Part shown: piece by piece, positions 1 through 7,383 of the stretch
How the letters are laid out: every line of letters begins with the position of its first letter
How positions within the stretch are numbered: the stretch's first letter is position 1
Assembly: GCA_003554945.1 (NCBI GenBank)
Contig: PWHN01000039.1
Location: forward strand, 1-51,393
From: a bacterium
GTDB lineage: Bacteria > T1Sed10-126
Length of the DNA stretch: 51,393 bases
Direction: 5' to 3'
Notes under the pieces: model-generated
What the model saw: only the letters and a program-made list of their open reading frames with translations
Told to the model about the DNA's origin: nothing
Databases searched by the model: none
Position numbers and translations under genes: made by a program

Positions 1-2
1 AC

Positions 3-206
3 AAGTTTAACGCTGAAGAAAAGTTTGAGATAACGGTTGAAGAAGCAAAAATACCCGACCAGTGTATCTGCGGGCAAATACTCCAGGGGCTCGTCCGGCC
101 GTCCGAATGTCCGGCTTTTGGAGGTCAATGCACGCCCGATTCACCCCTGGGAGCCTGCATGGTTTCCTCGGAAGGCGCCTGTGCGGCCTACTACCGCTAC
201 AGTTAA
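3..206 (+). CDS. hypD: Hydrogenase maturation protein HypD, C-terminal end (5' part outside window)
   Basis: The frame is open from the window edge and ends at TAA 204-206, giving 67 residues. It contains the Cys-rich tail typical of HypD: a CICG motif, then ECPAFGGQCTP, then CMVSSEGACAAYYRYS at the very end. HypD works with HypC to assemble the Fe(CN)2CO group of [NiFe] hydrogenases in the cytoplasm, and this tail holds an iron-sulfur cluster in known family members. The start and the rest of the gene lie upstream of the window. Other readings of this stretch in different frames show no family resemblance. The match rests on recognising the conserved tail, which is distinctive. It implies an [NiFe]-hydrogenase in this organism, with the rest of the hyp cluster probably to the left. 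Confidence 0.9.
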   Translation, partial: KFNAEEKFEITVEEAKIPDQCICGQILQGLVRPSECPAFGGQCTPDSPLGACMVSSEGACAAYYRYS

Positions 207-244
207 TTTTTTTGGCTCTATTGAAATTCTTGCTGAAGACAGGC

Positions 245-366
245 TACTCAAAGGTGTTGGGACTCATTCTTGATTGGCCTCCAGCCAATCTCCGAGGTAT
301 ATCTGGCAATAATCAGATCCTCCAGGATCTATTGCCAGCTATAAATCCGTCAAACACCTTCGAGTA
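245..366. other. Three-way-junction-like inverted repeat element between hypD and mutM
   Basis: A 14-base arm at 245-258 (TACTCAAAGGTGTT) is the reverse complement of 353-366 except for one mismatch. Inside lie two further hairpins: GATTGGC at 272-278 pairs with GCCAATC at 284-290, and CTGGCAATA at 303-311 pairs with TATTGCCAG at 330-338. The second hairpin has an inner GATCC/GGATC stem (316-320/325-329). Both hairpins carry CTCCA at or next to the loop. The whole is a closing stem with two side arms. It could be a structured RNA, an mRNA-end element of hypD or a small mobile palindrome. It does not look like a tRNA. No other copy was seen in this window. Nothing recognisable was found from 367 to 506. 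Confidence 0.55.
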
Positions 367-506
367 ACCTAATTAAAGTTTATAGCTATTTAAAACGCAG
401 GAAGAGTCAATTGCTTTCTAAGATAGTAAAAAGAATTTCAATAGAGTCATTTATTTATTTCCCACTTAAATTTTGCGTTATTCACTGACCAACGGATGTG
501 AGTATA

Positions 507-1352
507 TTGCCCGAGTTGCCTGAAGTTGAAGTTATACGACGAGATCTACTGCCGCTAAAAGGCAGGCGAATTGAAACGGTTGAAGCCACCGATCCGGATT
601 TATTTGAATCACCGCTCACGCCGGACGGGGCAGAGGATAAGTTTACCGGTCAGAAGCTGTTGGATATAAAACGTTACGGGAAATATCTGGCCTTCCAGAT
701 AGCCGGTGGGTGGTTAATTTTTCATCCCCGGATGTCAGGTAAGGTGCAATTCAGAGATTCTCCGCCCGGAGGAGCGGACAGGTCAAAACTGATTTTCAAA
801 TTTGAAGGGTTGACCGAGCGCCGGCTCTATTTTACTTCTCTCCGACGATTTACCCGTTTTTACTGGCAGAGTAAGCAAGACCTGCTTGCTTTTGAGAAAT
901 TTAAGGGGATGGGGCCAGACCCCTTCTGGCCCAATTATACCTGGCAGAATTTTAAACACGGATTGCTGAACCGGCGTTCGGCGGTGAAGACACTGCTTAT
1001 GAACCAGAAGTTTATAGCCGGCGTTGGTAATATTTATGCATCCGAAGCCTGTTTCAGGGCGGGAGTTGACCCGAGGAAAAAAATCCCTGAAATAAGGCGG
1101 AGGACGCTCAAAAAGTTATACCGGATTATTCCAAAGCTATTGCGGGAAGCAGTAGCTGCGCGTGGTTCGAGTCTTGAACCGGCAACGTCTGCAACAGCAT
1201 ATTTAGATGCCAGCAGCCGGCCGGGGAGGTTTAAATTTTATCATCGGGTTTACGGTCGAGAAGGAGAGTATTGCGTTGACTGCGGCGGTCGGGTGAAGAA
1301 GATAAAACAGGCCGGCCGAAGCACCTACTTTTGTTCGAGCTGTCAGCAGTAG
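507..1352 (+). CDS. mutM: Formamidopyrimidine-DNA glycosylase (Fpg/MutM)
   Basis: This 281-residue base-excision repair enzyme removes oxidised purines such as 8-oxoguanine and cuts the abasic site. I chose TTG 507 as start because the protein must begin Met-Pro-Glu-Leu-Pro-Glu: the proline exposed after Met removal is the catalytic nucleophile. The longer reading from GTG 498 would bury it. Visible marks are PELPEVE at 2-8, the conserved Lys in GKYLAF (about residue 59), MNQKFIAGVGNIYASEA in the helix-two-turn-helix region, and a C-terminal zinc finger (CVDCG then CSSC). Length is normal for the family. It stands alone between hypD and the YlbF-family gene, followed by a C-type palindrome and a terminator-like hairpin. 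Confidence 0.95.
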   Translation: MPELPEVEVIRRDLLPLKGRRIETVEATDPDLFESPLTPDGAEDKFTGQKLLDIKRYGKYLAFQIAGGWLIFHPRMSGKVQFRDSPPGGADRSKLIFKFEGLTERRLYFTSLRRFTRFYWQSKQDLLAFEKFKGMGPDPFWPNYTWQNFKHGLLNRRSAVKTLLMNQKFIAGVGNIYASEACFRAGVDPRKKIPEIRRRTLKKLYRIIPKLLREAVAARGSSLEPATSATAYLDASSRPGRFKFYHRVYGREGEYCVDCGGRVKKIKQAGRSTYFCSSCQQ

Positions 1353-1539
1353 TAACAGTCAGAACCTCTCACCGGTTTTCTCACCCCTTTATTCCCCCCT
1401 TCAAGGGGGGAAAGATGCGTTGGAAGGTTTTGTTTAGCCCCGCGAGCTGTTTGCAAGAAGCGGGGGTTTCTGTTATTGTAACTACGCTTGGATTAAAAAA
1501 AACGGGAACATTTTTATCATTTTATTAGGAGTGTTTAAG
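1353..1539. repeat. Intergenic stretch with a C-type palindrome and a terminator-like hairpin
   Basis: A C-family palindrome occupies 1392-1412 (TTCCCCCC, loop TTCAA, GGGGGGAA). It is followed by the words CGTTGGAAGGTT (1418-1429), which recur as the outer arms of the composite element at 31288-31403. A second stem, CCCCGC at 1438-1443 with GCGGGG at 1460-1465, precedes a T-rich stretch and may end mutM transcription; its 16-base loop makes this uncertain. AGGAG at 1527-1531 is the ribosome binding site of the next gene. Confidence 0.6.
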
Positions 1540-1908
1540 ATGGAAGTTAACATTCAGAAAATTGAGGAAAAGGCGAAGAGTTTAGGACGAGCTCTGGGTC
1601 AGTCAGATACGGTAAAAGCGCTGGCGCGCGCCGAGGATGGTCTGCGTGATGACGAAGAAGTAAAAGAGGAGTTTGAAAAGGTCCAGAAGCTTCAGTCTGA
1701 GCTGATGCAGAAGGCCCAGCGCGGAGAAGAAGTGAGTGACGAAAAACAGCAGGAATTGAAGGAGGCGATGAGTACTCTGGAAAAGCGTAGTGAATTTCAA
1801 CAATTTGTAGCTGCGCAGACAAATTTTGAAAAACTGATGAAGCAGGTGAACCAGTTCATTCAGCAGGGCATATCAGAAGGTCAAGATTCAAAAATAGTTG
1901 AAATTTAA
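1540..1908 (+). CDS. YlbF/YmcA-family protein
   Basis: A 122-residue, almost wholly helical and highly charged protein that matches the YlbF/YmcA (Com_YlbF) family in size and pattern: an N-terminal helix with ALARAEDGLRDDEEVK, a Gln/Glu-rich middle, and a C-terminal EFQQFVAAQTNFEKLMKQVN segment. In Bacillus, family members YlbF, YmcA and YaaT form a complex affecting RNA processing, biofilm and competence, but which paralogue this is cannot be told from sequence alone. I prefer ATG 1540 to GTG 1531 because AGGAG (1527-1531) overlaps the GTG and lies 8 bases before the ATG. It is probably cotranscribed with yfiH, 20 bases downstream. Confidence 0.8.
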   Translation: MEVNIQKIEEKAKSLGRALGQSDTVKALARAEDGLRDDEEVKEEFEKVQKLQSELMQKAQRGEEVSDEKQQELKEAMSTLEKRSEFQQFVAAQTNFEKLMKQVNQFIQQGISEGQDSKIVEI

Positions 1909-1928
1909 GCCAGTGGGTAGCCGCTATA

Positions 1929-2678
1929 ATGACTGAACTGTCTCGCTCAGAGGCGCCTTTTAGAGTCTGTAATCGAGGACCATGGACGACTGTAGAATAC
2001 GAGGCGTGGCCGGATTTTTCCCTGGGGCAGACCACCGCTCTGACAGGAGGAGCCGGCGCAAATTTTCGGTCCGGCGATCTGGCCGATATGCTTATCACTT
2101 CTTTTATTGGAGAAAATTACCATCAGCCAGAGCAGGTACACGGAAGACGGGTGGCTGAATGTCAAAAATTTTCCTGTTGCTATCGTAACCTCGACGGGCT
2201 GGTAAGCAGTCGCCCAAACCAGGTGTTAACTGTTCTAACTGCCGATTGTTTGCCGGTATATATAAAAGAAGTGGACAACTCCCGCTGGGCGTTGGTTCAT
2301 GCCGGCTGGCGGGGACTCACTGCTGGTATTGTTACCAGGACACTGAGAAGCAAGTTTAGCGGTCCGGTCGATGTTTTAGTGGGAACCGGGATAAGTCCGA
2401 AAACATACATGATCGGGGAAGAAGTGGCGGAGGCGGCAGCCTCTTCGCTTGATCTGGAGGTTTCAGAGCTATTAACTCTGAACGTGTTGAGAGGAGACAA
2501 AACGGAATATTATCTCGACTTGCAGGAACTACTCCGGCAGCAGTTACAGAGAGATACAATTTCAGTTAATAGTTTTAGCTGCACTACGCTTTCTACTGAC
2601 GGTGATAAAGTGCCAATGATCAGTTTTCGCTGTCAGAAAAGCGAGGAGAGAATGCTGCACTGGATTTATAAGGAGTGA
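1929..2678 (+). CDS. pgeF: YfiH/PgeF-family protein (polyphenol oxidase / purine nucleoside phosphorylase type)
   Basis: A 249-residue cytosolic protein of the YfiH (DUF152, LACC1-like) family. The metal-site residues are visible in order: His in EQVHGRRV, Cys in LTADCLPVYI, and His in VHAGWRGLTAG. Family members were called laccases; later work showed purine nucleoside phosphorylase/adenosine deaminase-type activity, and in E. coli a role in peptidoglycan precursor editing. The C-terminal stretch, where relatives usually have an aromatic-Arg-Arg-Asp motif, reads ISFRCQKSEERM here, a modest divergence. The gene ends in GGAGTGA, and that AGGAG (2671-2675) doubles as the ribosome binding site of yggS, 9 bases downstream. 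The yfiH-yggS pairing is common in Firmicutes near cell-division genes. Confidence 0.85.
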   Translation: MTELSRSEAPFRVCNRGPWTTVEYEAWPDFSLGQTTALTGGAGANFRSGDLADMLITSFIGENYHQPEQVHGRRVAECQKFSCCYRNLDGLVSSRPNQVLTVLTADCLPVYIKEVDNSRWALVHAGWRGLTAGIVTRTLRSKFSGPVDVLVGTGISPKTYMIGEEVAEAAASSLDLEVSELLTLNVLRGDKTEYYLDLQELLRQQLQRDTISVNSFSCTTLSTDGDKVPMISFRCQKSEERMLHWIYKE

Positions 2679-2687
2679 CTTTTTGTC

Positions 2688-3392
2688 TTGGATAATGGCC
2701 GTGGTCCTGAGCACTGGGAGAAAATAGTAGAAGAGGTGAGGGATTTTGCTGTTGAAGCTGGCAGAAACCCGTCTGAAGTAAAGCTTGTCCCGGTCACAAA
2801 AGGATTTGGTGTAGAATTAATACGTGAGGCCTATCGATTTGGTTTTGATGTTTTTGGAGAAAATCGTGTAGGCGAATATCTGGCCAAGAAAGAGGAACTT
2901 CAACCAGAGATTGCCGACGATGTCGAGTGGCATTTTATTGGACATCTACAATCTAACAAAGTAAGAAAAATAGTTGATGAGTTTGAGCTTATTCACAGTT
3001 ACGACCGTATGTCGCTGCTGAAGGAGTTTAAGAAGCGGCTTGAGCGCACCGGCGGAAGACAGAGTGTTCTTCTTCAGGTTAATGTTAGCGGCGAAGATTC
3101 CAAATATGGCTTAACTCCTGAGCAAGCGCCGGCTCTTCTGGAAGAGACACTGGTAGTTGACTCAGTTGTTGTCGAGGGCTTAATGACCATGGCTCCCTGG
3201 ACGGAAGATGAGAAAGTTTTGAGAAAAACATTTTCTGACTGTCGGAAGTTGCGCGACAAGCTTGAGCAGCGGTACAAAATTGCTCTGCCTGAGCTATCGA
3301 TGGGAATGACAAACGACTACAAGATAGCGATAGAAGAGGGGGCGACTATTTTGCGGCTGGGGCGAGCGTTGTTTGGCGAAAGACCAGGGTAG
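2688..3392 (+). CDS. yggS: PLP homeostasis protein YggS/YlmE family
   Basis: A 234-residue single-domain alanine-racemase-fold (COG0325) protein. The pyridoxal-phosphate lysine is K38 in LVPVTKGF. Other conserved marks are FGENRVGEYLAKK, WHFIGHLQSNKVRKI, LLQVNVSGEDSKYGL and SMGMTNDYKIAIEEGAT near the end, where relatives have SMGMS-D. The family maintains vitamin B6 balance and has no clear catalytic reaction. Start is TTG 2688, 12 bases behind AGGAG inside the end of yfiH; no better start is in frame. In many Firmicutes it heads the sepF-yggT-ylmH-divIVA cluster; here sepF, yggT and ylmH are missing and proC stands between it and divIVA. Confidence 0.92.
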   Translation: MDNGRGPEHWEKIVEEVRDFAVEAGRNPSEVKLVPVTKGFGVELIREAYRFGFDVFGENRVGEYLAKKEELQPEIADDVEWHFIGHLQSNKVRKIVDEFELIHSYDRMSLLKEFKKRLERTGGRQSVLLQVNVSGEDSKYGLTPEQAPALLEETLVVDSVVVEGLMTMAPWTEDEKVLRKTFSDCRKLRDKLEQRYKIALPELSMGMTNDYKIAIEEGATILRLGRALFGERPG

Positions 3393-3760
3393 TTGAAAAA
3401 GGTATAAAATACTTGTTTGACGCATACTCTCAAATGTCGCTTAGTTCGTAATTTCGAGCAAGCGACCGTAGGGAATACAATTCGGGATCCATGTTGAACT
3501 CGACGTCATTCCGGCCCCCGAGCCGGAATCCATCTTGAATTTTAAGGGTTATCGTTCAAAACCATCCCCCCTTTCTTTCCCCCCCTTGAAGGGGGGAAAG
3601 ACAAAGAGGGGTGAAAAAATGGATTGCGGGTCGTAGCCCGCAATGACAACCAATAGGTCAAAACCTGTGACGATATTTGGGTTCAAAGGGATACAGGGGT
3701 CGCTAAGCAAGTATGGTATAAAAAAGAGCGTAAAAAATATTACCGGGGAGGCCATTATCG
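3393..3760. repeat. 368-bp gap with A-, C- and B-type palindromes in a row
   Basis: No gene is seen here. The A palindrome (ATTCCGGC 3508-3515, GCCGGAAT 3522-3529) is flanked by its usual trailer, CATCTTGAAT and a GTTCAA word. A C palindrome follows at 3575-3600 (CTTTCCCCCC/GGGGGGAAAG), then a B palindrome (ATTGCGGG 3623-3630, CCCGCAAT 3637-3644). A further truncated copy of the trailer (GGATCCATGTTGAA) lies at 3485-3498. TGGTATAAA near 3714-3722 resembles an extended -10 box and could serve proC, but no convincing -35 accompanies it. A gggagg ribosome binding site lies just before proC. Confidence 0.75.
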
Positions 3761-4594
3761 ATGAGCAGTAAAGAAAAGCTTGGTATTGTTGGCGTTGGCA
3801 ACATGGGCGAGGCTCTTGCGGCAGGACTGTGTGAGAGAGGAGAAGAACAGATAGAATTAATCGTTTTTGACATAGATAAGACAACGCTGGAGAATGTTGC
3901 CCAAAAATATGACCTTGAAGCAGCGGATTCTCTGGAGGCCCTGGTTGTAAAGTCTGATTATTTGTTGTTTGCTGTGAAGCCGGAGGCTGTACAGCAAGTG
4001 GCCAAGCGGGTGACTGAATACATAGAAGGCTGGCCGGAGGCCGAAAAAATTAATGGCGTAATTTCGATCGCCGCCGGCCTGCGGACTGACTACTTAAGAC
4101 GTTTTCTACCGGAAGAGGTGGGAATTGTCCGGGTCATGCCTAACACTCCTCTCAAAATTGGAGAAGGGATGAGTTTTCTGGCCTCTGAGCCGGGCGACCG
4201 ACGGCCAGATTTGCTGAGCCTTACTGAAAATATTTTTTCCTCCCTCGGCCGGGTTGAAGTGGTAGACGAGGGGAAGATGAACGCGGTTACGGCTCTGTCG
4301 GGATCAGGTCCAGCCTATGTTTTTTACTTTCTCGAGGCCTTGAAAGAGGCGGGCGTTTATCTCGGGTTGGAGTCGAAAATTGCCGAATCGGTGGCCCTGC
4401 AAACACTGGTTGGGGCCGGGCGTCTTGCGGAAGATTCTTCGGAAGATTTCTATGCTCTTCGGGCAGCCGTGTCGTCGCCCGGGGGGACAACGGTTGAAGC
4501 GCTCAAACATCTGGAGGAAAACGGATTAAAAGGCAAGCTGCAGGAGGCAATTAAAAAAGCAGCTTCACGTGCCGCTGAGCTGGAACAGCAGTGA
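3761..4594 (+). CDS. proC: Pyrroline-5-carboxylate reductase
   Basis: A 277-residue enzyme that makes proline by reducing 1-pyrroline-5-carboxylate with NAD(P)H. The Rossmann motif GVGNMGEA sits at residues 11-18. Further conserved pieces are FAVKPE, VRVMPNTPLKIGEG, and the C-terminal dimer and substrate region TALSGSGPAYVFYFLEAL, followed by SSPGGTTVEALKHLEENG. Length is normal. ATG 3761 is preceded by GGGGAGG. In Firmicutes proC-like genes are sometimes found in the ylm/divIVA neighbourhood, as here. Proline is also a compatible solute, which would suit a salt-adapted cell, but nothing in this sequence proves that role. Repeats flank the gene on both sides, so it may be its own transcription unit. 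Confidence 0.95.
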   Translation: MSSKEKLGIVGVGNMGEALAAGLCERGEEQIELIVFDIDKTTLENVAQKYDLEAADSLEALVVKSDYLLFAVKPEAVQQVAKRVTEYIEGWPEAEKINGVISIAAGLRTDYLRRFLPEEVGIVRVMPNTPLKIGEGMSFLASEPGDRRPDLLSLTENIFSSLGRVEVVDEGKMNAVTALSGSGPAYVFYFLEALKEAGVYLGLESKIAESVALQTLVGAGRLAEDSSEDFYALRAAVSSPGGTTVEALKHLEENGLKGKLQEAIKKAASRAAELEQQ

Positions 4595-4934
4595 TTGTAA
4601 AACATTAAAGTTGGTTTTCAGTTTATAGTTTAAAGTTAAAACAATAAACCGTGTTGCGGATTAAAACTGGTAACTATAAACTGGTAACTGGAGATCTTAA
4701 AATGGATTGCGGATCAAGTCCGCAATGACAAGCGTTGGGTCAAGACCGTTCCTGAACTTGACGTCATTCCGGCCTACGAGCCGGAATCCATCTTGAATTT
4801 AAAGCGTTATCGTTCAAGCCCCCCTGAAGGGAGGAAGAAAAAGGGGAGAAAACCTTGGAGGAAAGAGATAAATCAAGAGCGGGGAGAAGTTCAGAAATCG
4901 TATACAAGAGAATATATAAGAGGAGTTGAAATTT
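4595..4934. repeat. 340-bp gap with AT-rich inverted/direct repeats plus B-, A- and C-type palindromes
   Basis: First comes an AT-rich element: CAGTTTATAGTT (4619-4630) is the exact reverse complement of AACTATAAACTG (4672-4683), and AACTGGTAACT occurs twice (4665-4675 and 4679-4689). Then come a B palindrome (ATTGCGGA 4706-4713, TCCGCAAT 4719-4726), an A palindrome (ATTCCGGC 4766-4773, GCCGGAAT 4780-4787) with its CATCTTGAATTT trailer, and a weak C copy at 4819-4835. The order B-A is reversed relative to 16.9 kb and 39.2 kb. AGGAG at 4921-4925 is the ribosome binding site of divIVA. No clear promoter was found. Confidence 0.7.
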
Positions 4935-5408
4935 ATGCCGCTGGAGCCAATTGACATACAGAACAAAGATTTTAGCCGCTCCTTTCGGGGTTATACGACC
5001 CGGGAAGTGAATCAGTTTCTTGATCAGGTTGCTGACCGTCTGGAAGCGCAGAAAGAAAGTTTGCGTAAAACCGAGGAGGAGCTGGAAAGGCTTCGAAATG
5101 AGCGTGACAGACTGCGCCAGCGAGAGGAAAAACTCCAGGAACTGGTAGAAACAGCTCGCGATCTATCGGATAAAATAGAAGAAGAGGCTCGGGCGGAGGC
5201 CAATCGAATTAAAGAAAGAGCGCGAGACGAAGCGAAACAAATTAGACGTGAAGCCCTGGAAGAGGCTGATAAAATTCGTGCTGAACAGGTAGACTTGAGG
5301 GCCAAAAAACGGTCCGCCCGTCAGCAACTCCTTCAGCTTGCCGATGAAATAAGAGCTTTTGTTGAAAACTCAGGGAGTGAGACCGATGAACTATCGGATG
5401 AGAGTTAA
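4935..5408 (+). CDS. divIVA: DivIVA-family cell division/polarity protein
   Basis: A 157-residue coiled-coil protein. The N-terminal DivIVA membrane-binding domain is clear (PLEPIDIQNKDFSRSFRGY, then REVNQFLDQVADRLE), followed by a long Arg/Glu-rich coiled coil from about residue 35 to 135 and a short acidic tail. DivIVA proteins recognise negatively curved membranes at septa and poles and recruit division, wall-growth or chromosome-anchoring partners. I prefer ATG 4935 to TTG 4926 because AGGAG (4921-4925) abuts the TTG and lies 9 bases from the ATG. Its 3' end overlaps yggU by 23 bases, suggesting translational coupling. Confidence 0.9.
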   Translation: MPLEPIDIQNKDFSRSFRGYTTREVNQFLDQVADRLEAQKESLRKTEEELERLRNERDRLRQREEKLQELVETARDLSDKIEEEARAEANRIKERARDEAKQIRREALEEADKIRAEQVDLRAKKRSARQQLLQLADEIRAFVENSGSETDELSDES

Positions 5409-5655
5409 AGTAAATCCATCGACCAGTCATGTAAAGCTGCGTTGGCGCACTGATCATCTGAAGGTTAATCTAACTGCGCCACCGGAAGACGGTAAAGCAA
5501 ACGAGCAACTTATACAGATAATTTCAGATGAATTTCAAATATCAAAGTCGGATGTTGAGATTATTGTCGGCGAAAGAGATGAGTTCAAGACATTAAAGAT
5601 GCAGAATCTGGACCGTGAACAACTGGTTCGACGTTTAAACGATTTGAAAGGATGA
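5386..5655 (+). CDS. yggU: YggU/DUF167-family protein
   Basis: An 89-residue protein of the DUF167 family. Recognisable features are RVKVNPSTSHVKLRW at the start, LKVNLTAPPEDGKANEQLI in the middle, and VGERDEFKTLKMQNL where relatives have GxxSRxKxV. ATG 5386 has GGGAG (5373-5377) 8 bases upstream; ATG 5398 is a possible alternative. The family is widespread and structurally known but has no assigned biochemical role. It overlaps the end of divIVA by 23 bases, and its stop shares ATGA with the start of the ATPase gene after it, so all three are probably translated from one message. Confidence 0.85.
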   Translation: MNYRMRVKVNPSTSHVKLRWRTDHLKVNLTAPPEDGKANEQLIQIISDEFQISKSDVEIIVGERDEFKTLKMQNLDREQLVRRLNDLKG

Positions 5656-7376
5656 GTAAAATGACTGACCAGAAGAAACAAAAAATGGGTGAAATGCTTC
5701 TTGAAAATGGAGTGATAAAAGAATCTGATCTGAAGGAGGCGTTGGAACTTCAAAAAACTTCTGATAAAAAGCTGGGTGAAATTCTCCTGGACATGGAAGC
5801 CATAGAAGAGGAAGAGCTGGTAAATTTTTTAAGTAAACAGACGGGTTATCCAGTTGTTAACCTGGCCAGCTATCCAATTCAGCAGAGAGCAGTTAAGACC
5901 CTGGACGAGACGAAGGCGCGTCGTTATAACGTTTTGCCCCTGATGATTGAGGGGGAAACTCTAACAGTGGCGATGAGTGATCCGCTGGATATAATTGCTC
6001 TTGACGACGTGGAACAACTAACAGAGTTTGAGGTGGAACCGGTTATCTCCCGATATACGCAGCTAAGTGAATACATTGGCATGTGTTATTCCGAGGAGGA
6101 GCGCCCGGGGCCCAAAAGGGTTGTTAAAATAAAAAGTACCGGTCCAACGCAGGGCGAAGATATCCAGGACAGCCTACGTCGAAAAAAAGAGAAACCGGCG
6201 GTTAGAATGGTTAACAAAATAATCACCGACGCGCTGGAAAAAAACGCTGATCATATACATTTAAACCCCAGGAGATCTTATACGCAGGTGCTTTTTCGTG
6301 TTGACGGGGTAAGTCGCCGCCATACTGATCTTCCTGTGCGCCACCACGATGCTATAGTCTCACGTCTGAAACTAATGGCCGAAAGATCTTCCAACGGTGT
6401 ATCGGGTAAGTCTCACTATCAGATTATCCGTGTGGATTACGGGGAGGAAAACGTCATATTCCGTCTGCGCGAGACAGAGACCCGGTTTGGCGACAAACTG
6501 ACTGTGAAAATTTGTAGAGGTCAGAATTACGAGCGCGGACTGATAGATTTAGGATTGGACATGCCCGATATTTCTACACTGGAGTGCTTTCTGAGTGCTC
6601 CGCGAGGACTGATGATTTTTTCCGGTCCCTCCGGTAGTGGTAAAACTACCTCTTTATACGCTTCGTTGCGTTTTTTTGCAGATACTCCCAATACAATCAT
6701 AACGGTAGAAAATCCAATTGAATATGATCTTGATTTTTGCACTCAACTGGAAGTTCCCGGAGATTCCCCCGAGGCCAAGGCAGCTAAAATATACGAAGCC
6801 GTGAAAGCGGATCCTGATATTCTGGCGGTCAGTGATATGGGGGAGCCCAAGGTGGTCCGTGCCGTGCTTTATGCAGCGGCGACGGGGAGCAAGGTTATTT
6901 CAACTTATTACGCCGATAACGTCATTGATACCCTGTATCATCTTGCCAACACTCCCGGTGTTGATCGGTTTCAACTTGCAAATTCCCTTATTGGCGTCAC
7001 AGCTCAGCGACTGGTCCGTCTTTTAGATGCGGAGACAAAAAAGGAATACAGTCCAACCGCAAGAGAACGTAAGCGGCTGAACCTCTCCGGCGATGAGACA
7101 GTATATAAAGCCAATCAAGTGACTGACCTGTCCACCGGTTATAATGGTCGGACCGGTATTTTTCAGCTTCTGCCGGTAACTGATGATCTGCGGCTCTGTA
7201 TTTTAAATGATGAATCTTACAGCACCTATCAGCAAAAGGTAGCAGAGCTTAACCCCCCGACACTGCGTGAAAAAGGTGTGCAAAAGTTACTGGCCGGTAT
7301 TACTTCCGTGGAAGAAGTGCTGCGAGCTACTTTCCGTGAAGATTTTGTTCAATCACTTGCCTTTAAAACGGAGTGA
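5652..7376 (+). CDS. Divergent GspE/PilB-type secretion or pilus ATPase
   Basis: A 574-residue protein with a GspE/PilB layout: an N-terminal MshEN-type domain (about 10-150, MGEMLLENGVIKESDLKEAL), a linker, then the ATPase domain from about 185. The Walker A loop GPSGSGKTTS (about 325-334) is intact. The downstream motifs are degraded: where PilB has a GEIRD Walker B region this reads AVSDMGEP, and where it has a TLHTND histidine box this reads TYYADN. The paired CxxC zinc motifs usual after that are absent. It may be a weak or non-hydrolysing paralogue working with other pilus ATPases, or a divergent assembly motor. It starts in ATGA overlap with yggU and precedes a secreted repeat protein; prepilin peptidase is three genes on, which supports a type IV pilus or type II secretion link. 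Confidence 0.8.
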   Translation: MSKMTDQKKQKMGEMLLENGVIKESDLKEALELQKTSDKKLGEILLDMEAIEEEELVNFLSKQTGYPVVNLASYPIQQRAVKTLDETKARRYNVLPLMIEGETLTVAMSDPLDIIALDDVEQLTEFEVEPVISRYTQLSEYIGMCYSEEERPGPKRVVKIKSTGPTQGEDIQDSLRRKKEKPAVRMVNKIITDALEKNADHIHLNPRRSYTQVLFRVDGVSRRHTDLPVRHHDAIVSRLKLMAERSSNGVSGKSHYQIIRVDYGEENVIFRLRETETRFGDKLTVKICRGQNYERGLIDLGLDMPDISTLECFLSAPRGLMIFSGPSGSGKTTSLYASLRFFADTPNTIITVENPIEYDLDFCTQLEVPGDSPEAKAAKIYEAVKADPDILAVSDMGEPKVVRAVLYAAATGSKVISTYYADNVIDTLYHLANTPGVDRFQLANSLIGVTAQRLVRLLDAETKKEYSPTARERKRLNLSGDETVYKANQVTDLSTGYNGRTGIFQLLPVTDDLRLCILNDESYSTYQQKVAELNPPTLREKGVQKLLAGITSVEEVLRATFREDFVQSLAFKTE

Positions 7377-7383
7377 AAGAGTT

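Noticed and set aside
245-366. tRNA or integron attC site
   Set aside because: The arms and loops do not fit a tRNA cloverleaf, and the end words do not match the conserved attC core sites.
37-367. Two short reading frames overlapping the left edge
   Set aside because: They are in other frames across the end of hypD and the folded element; the hypD frame has a clear family match.
3549-3884. Minus-strand frame across the repeat gap and the start of proC
   Set aside because: It reads repeat sequence and antisense proC and lacks a ribosome binding site.
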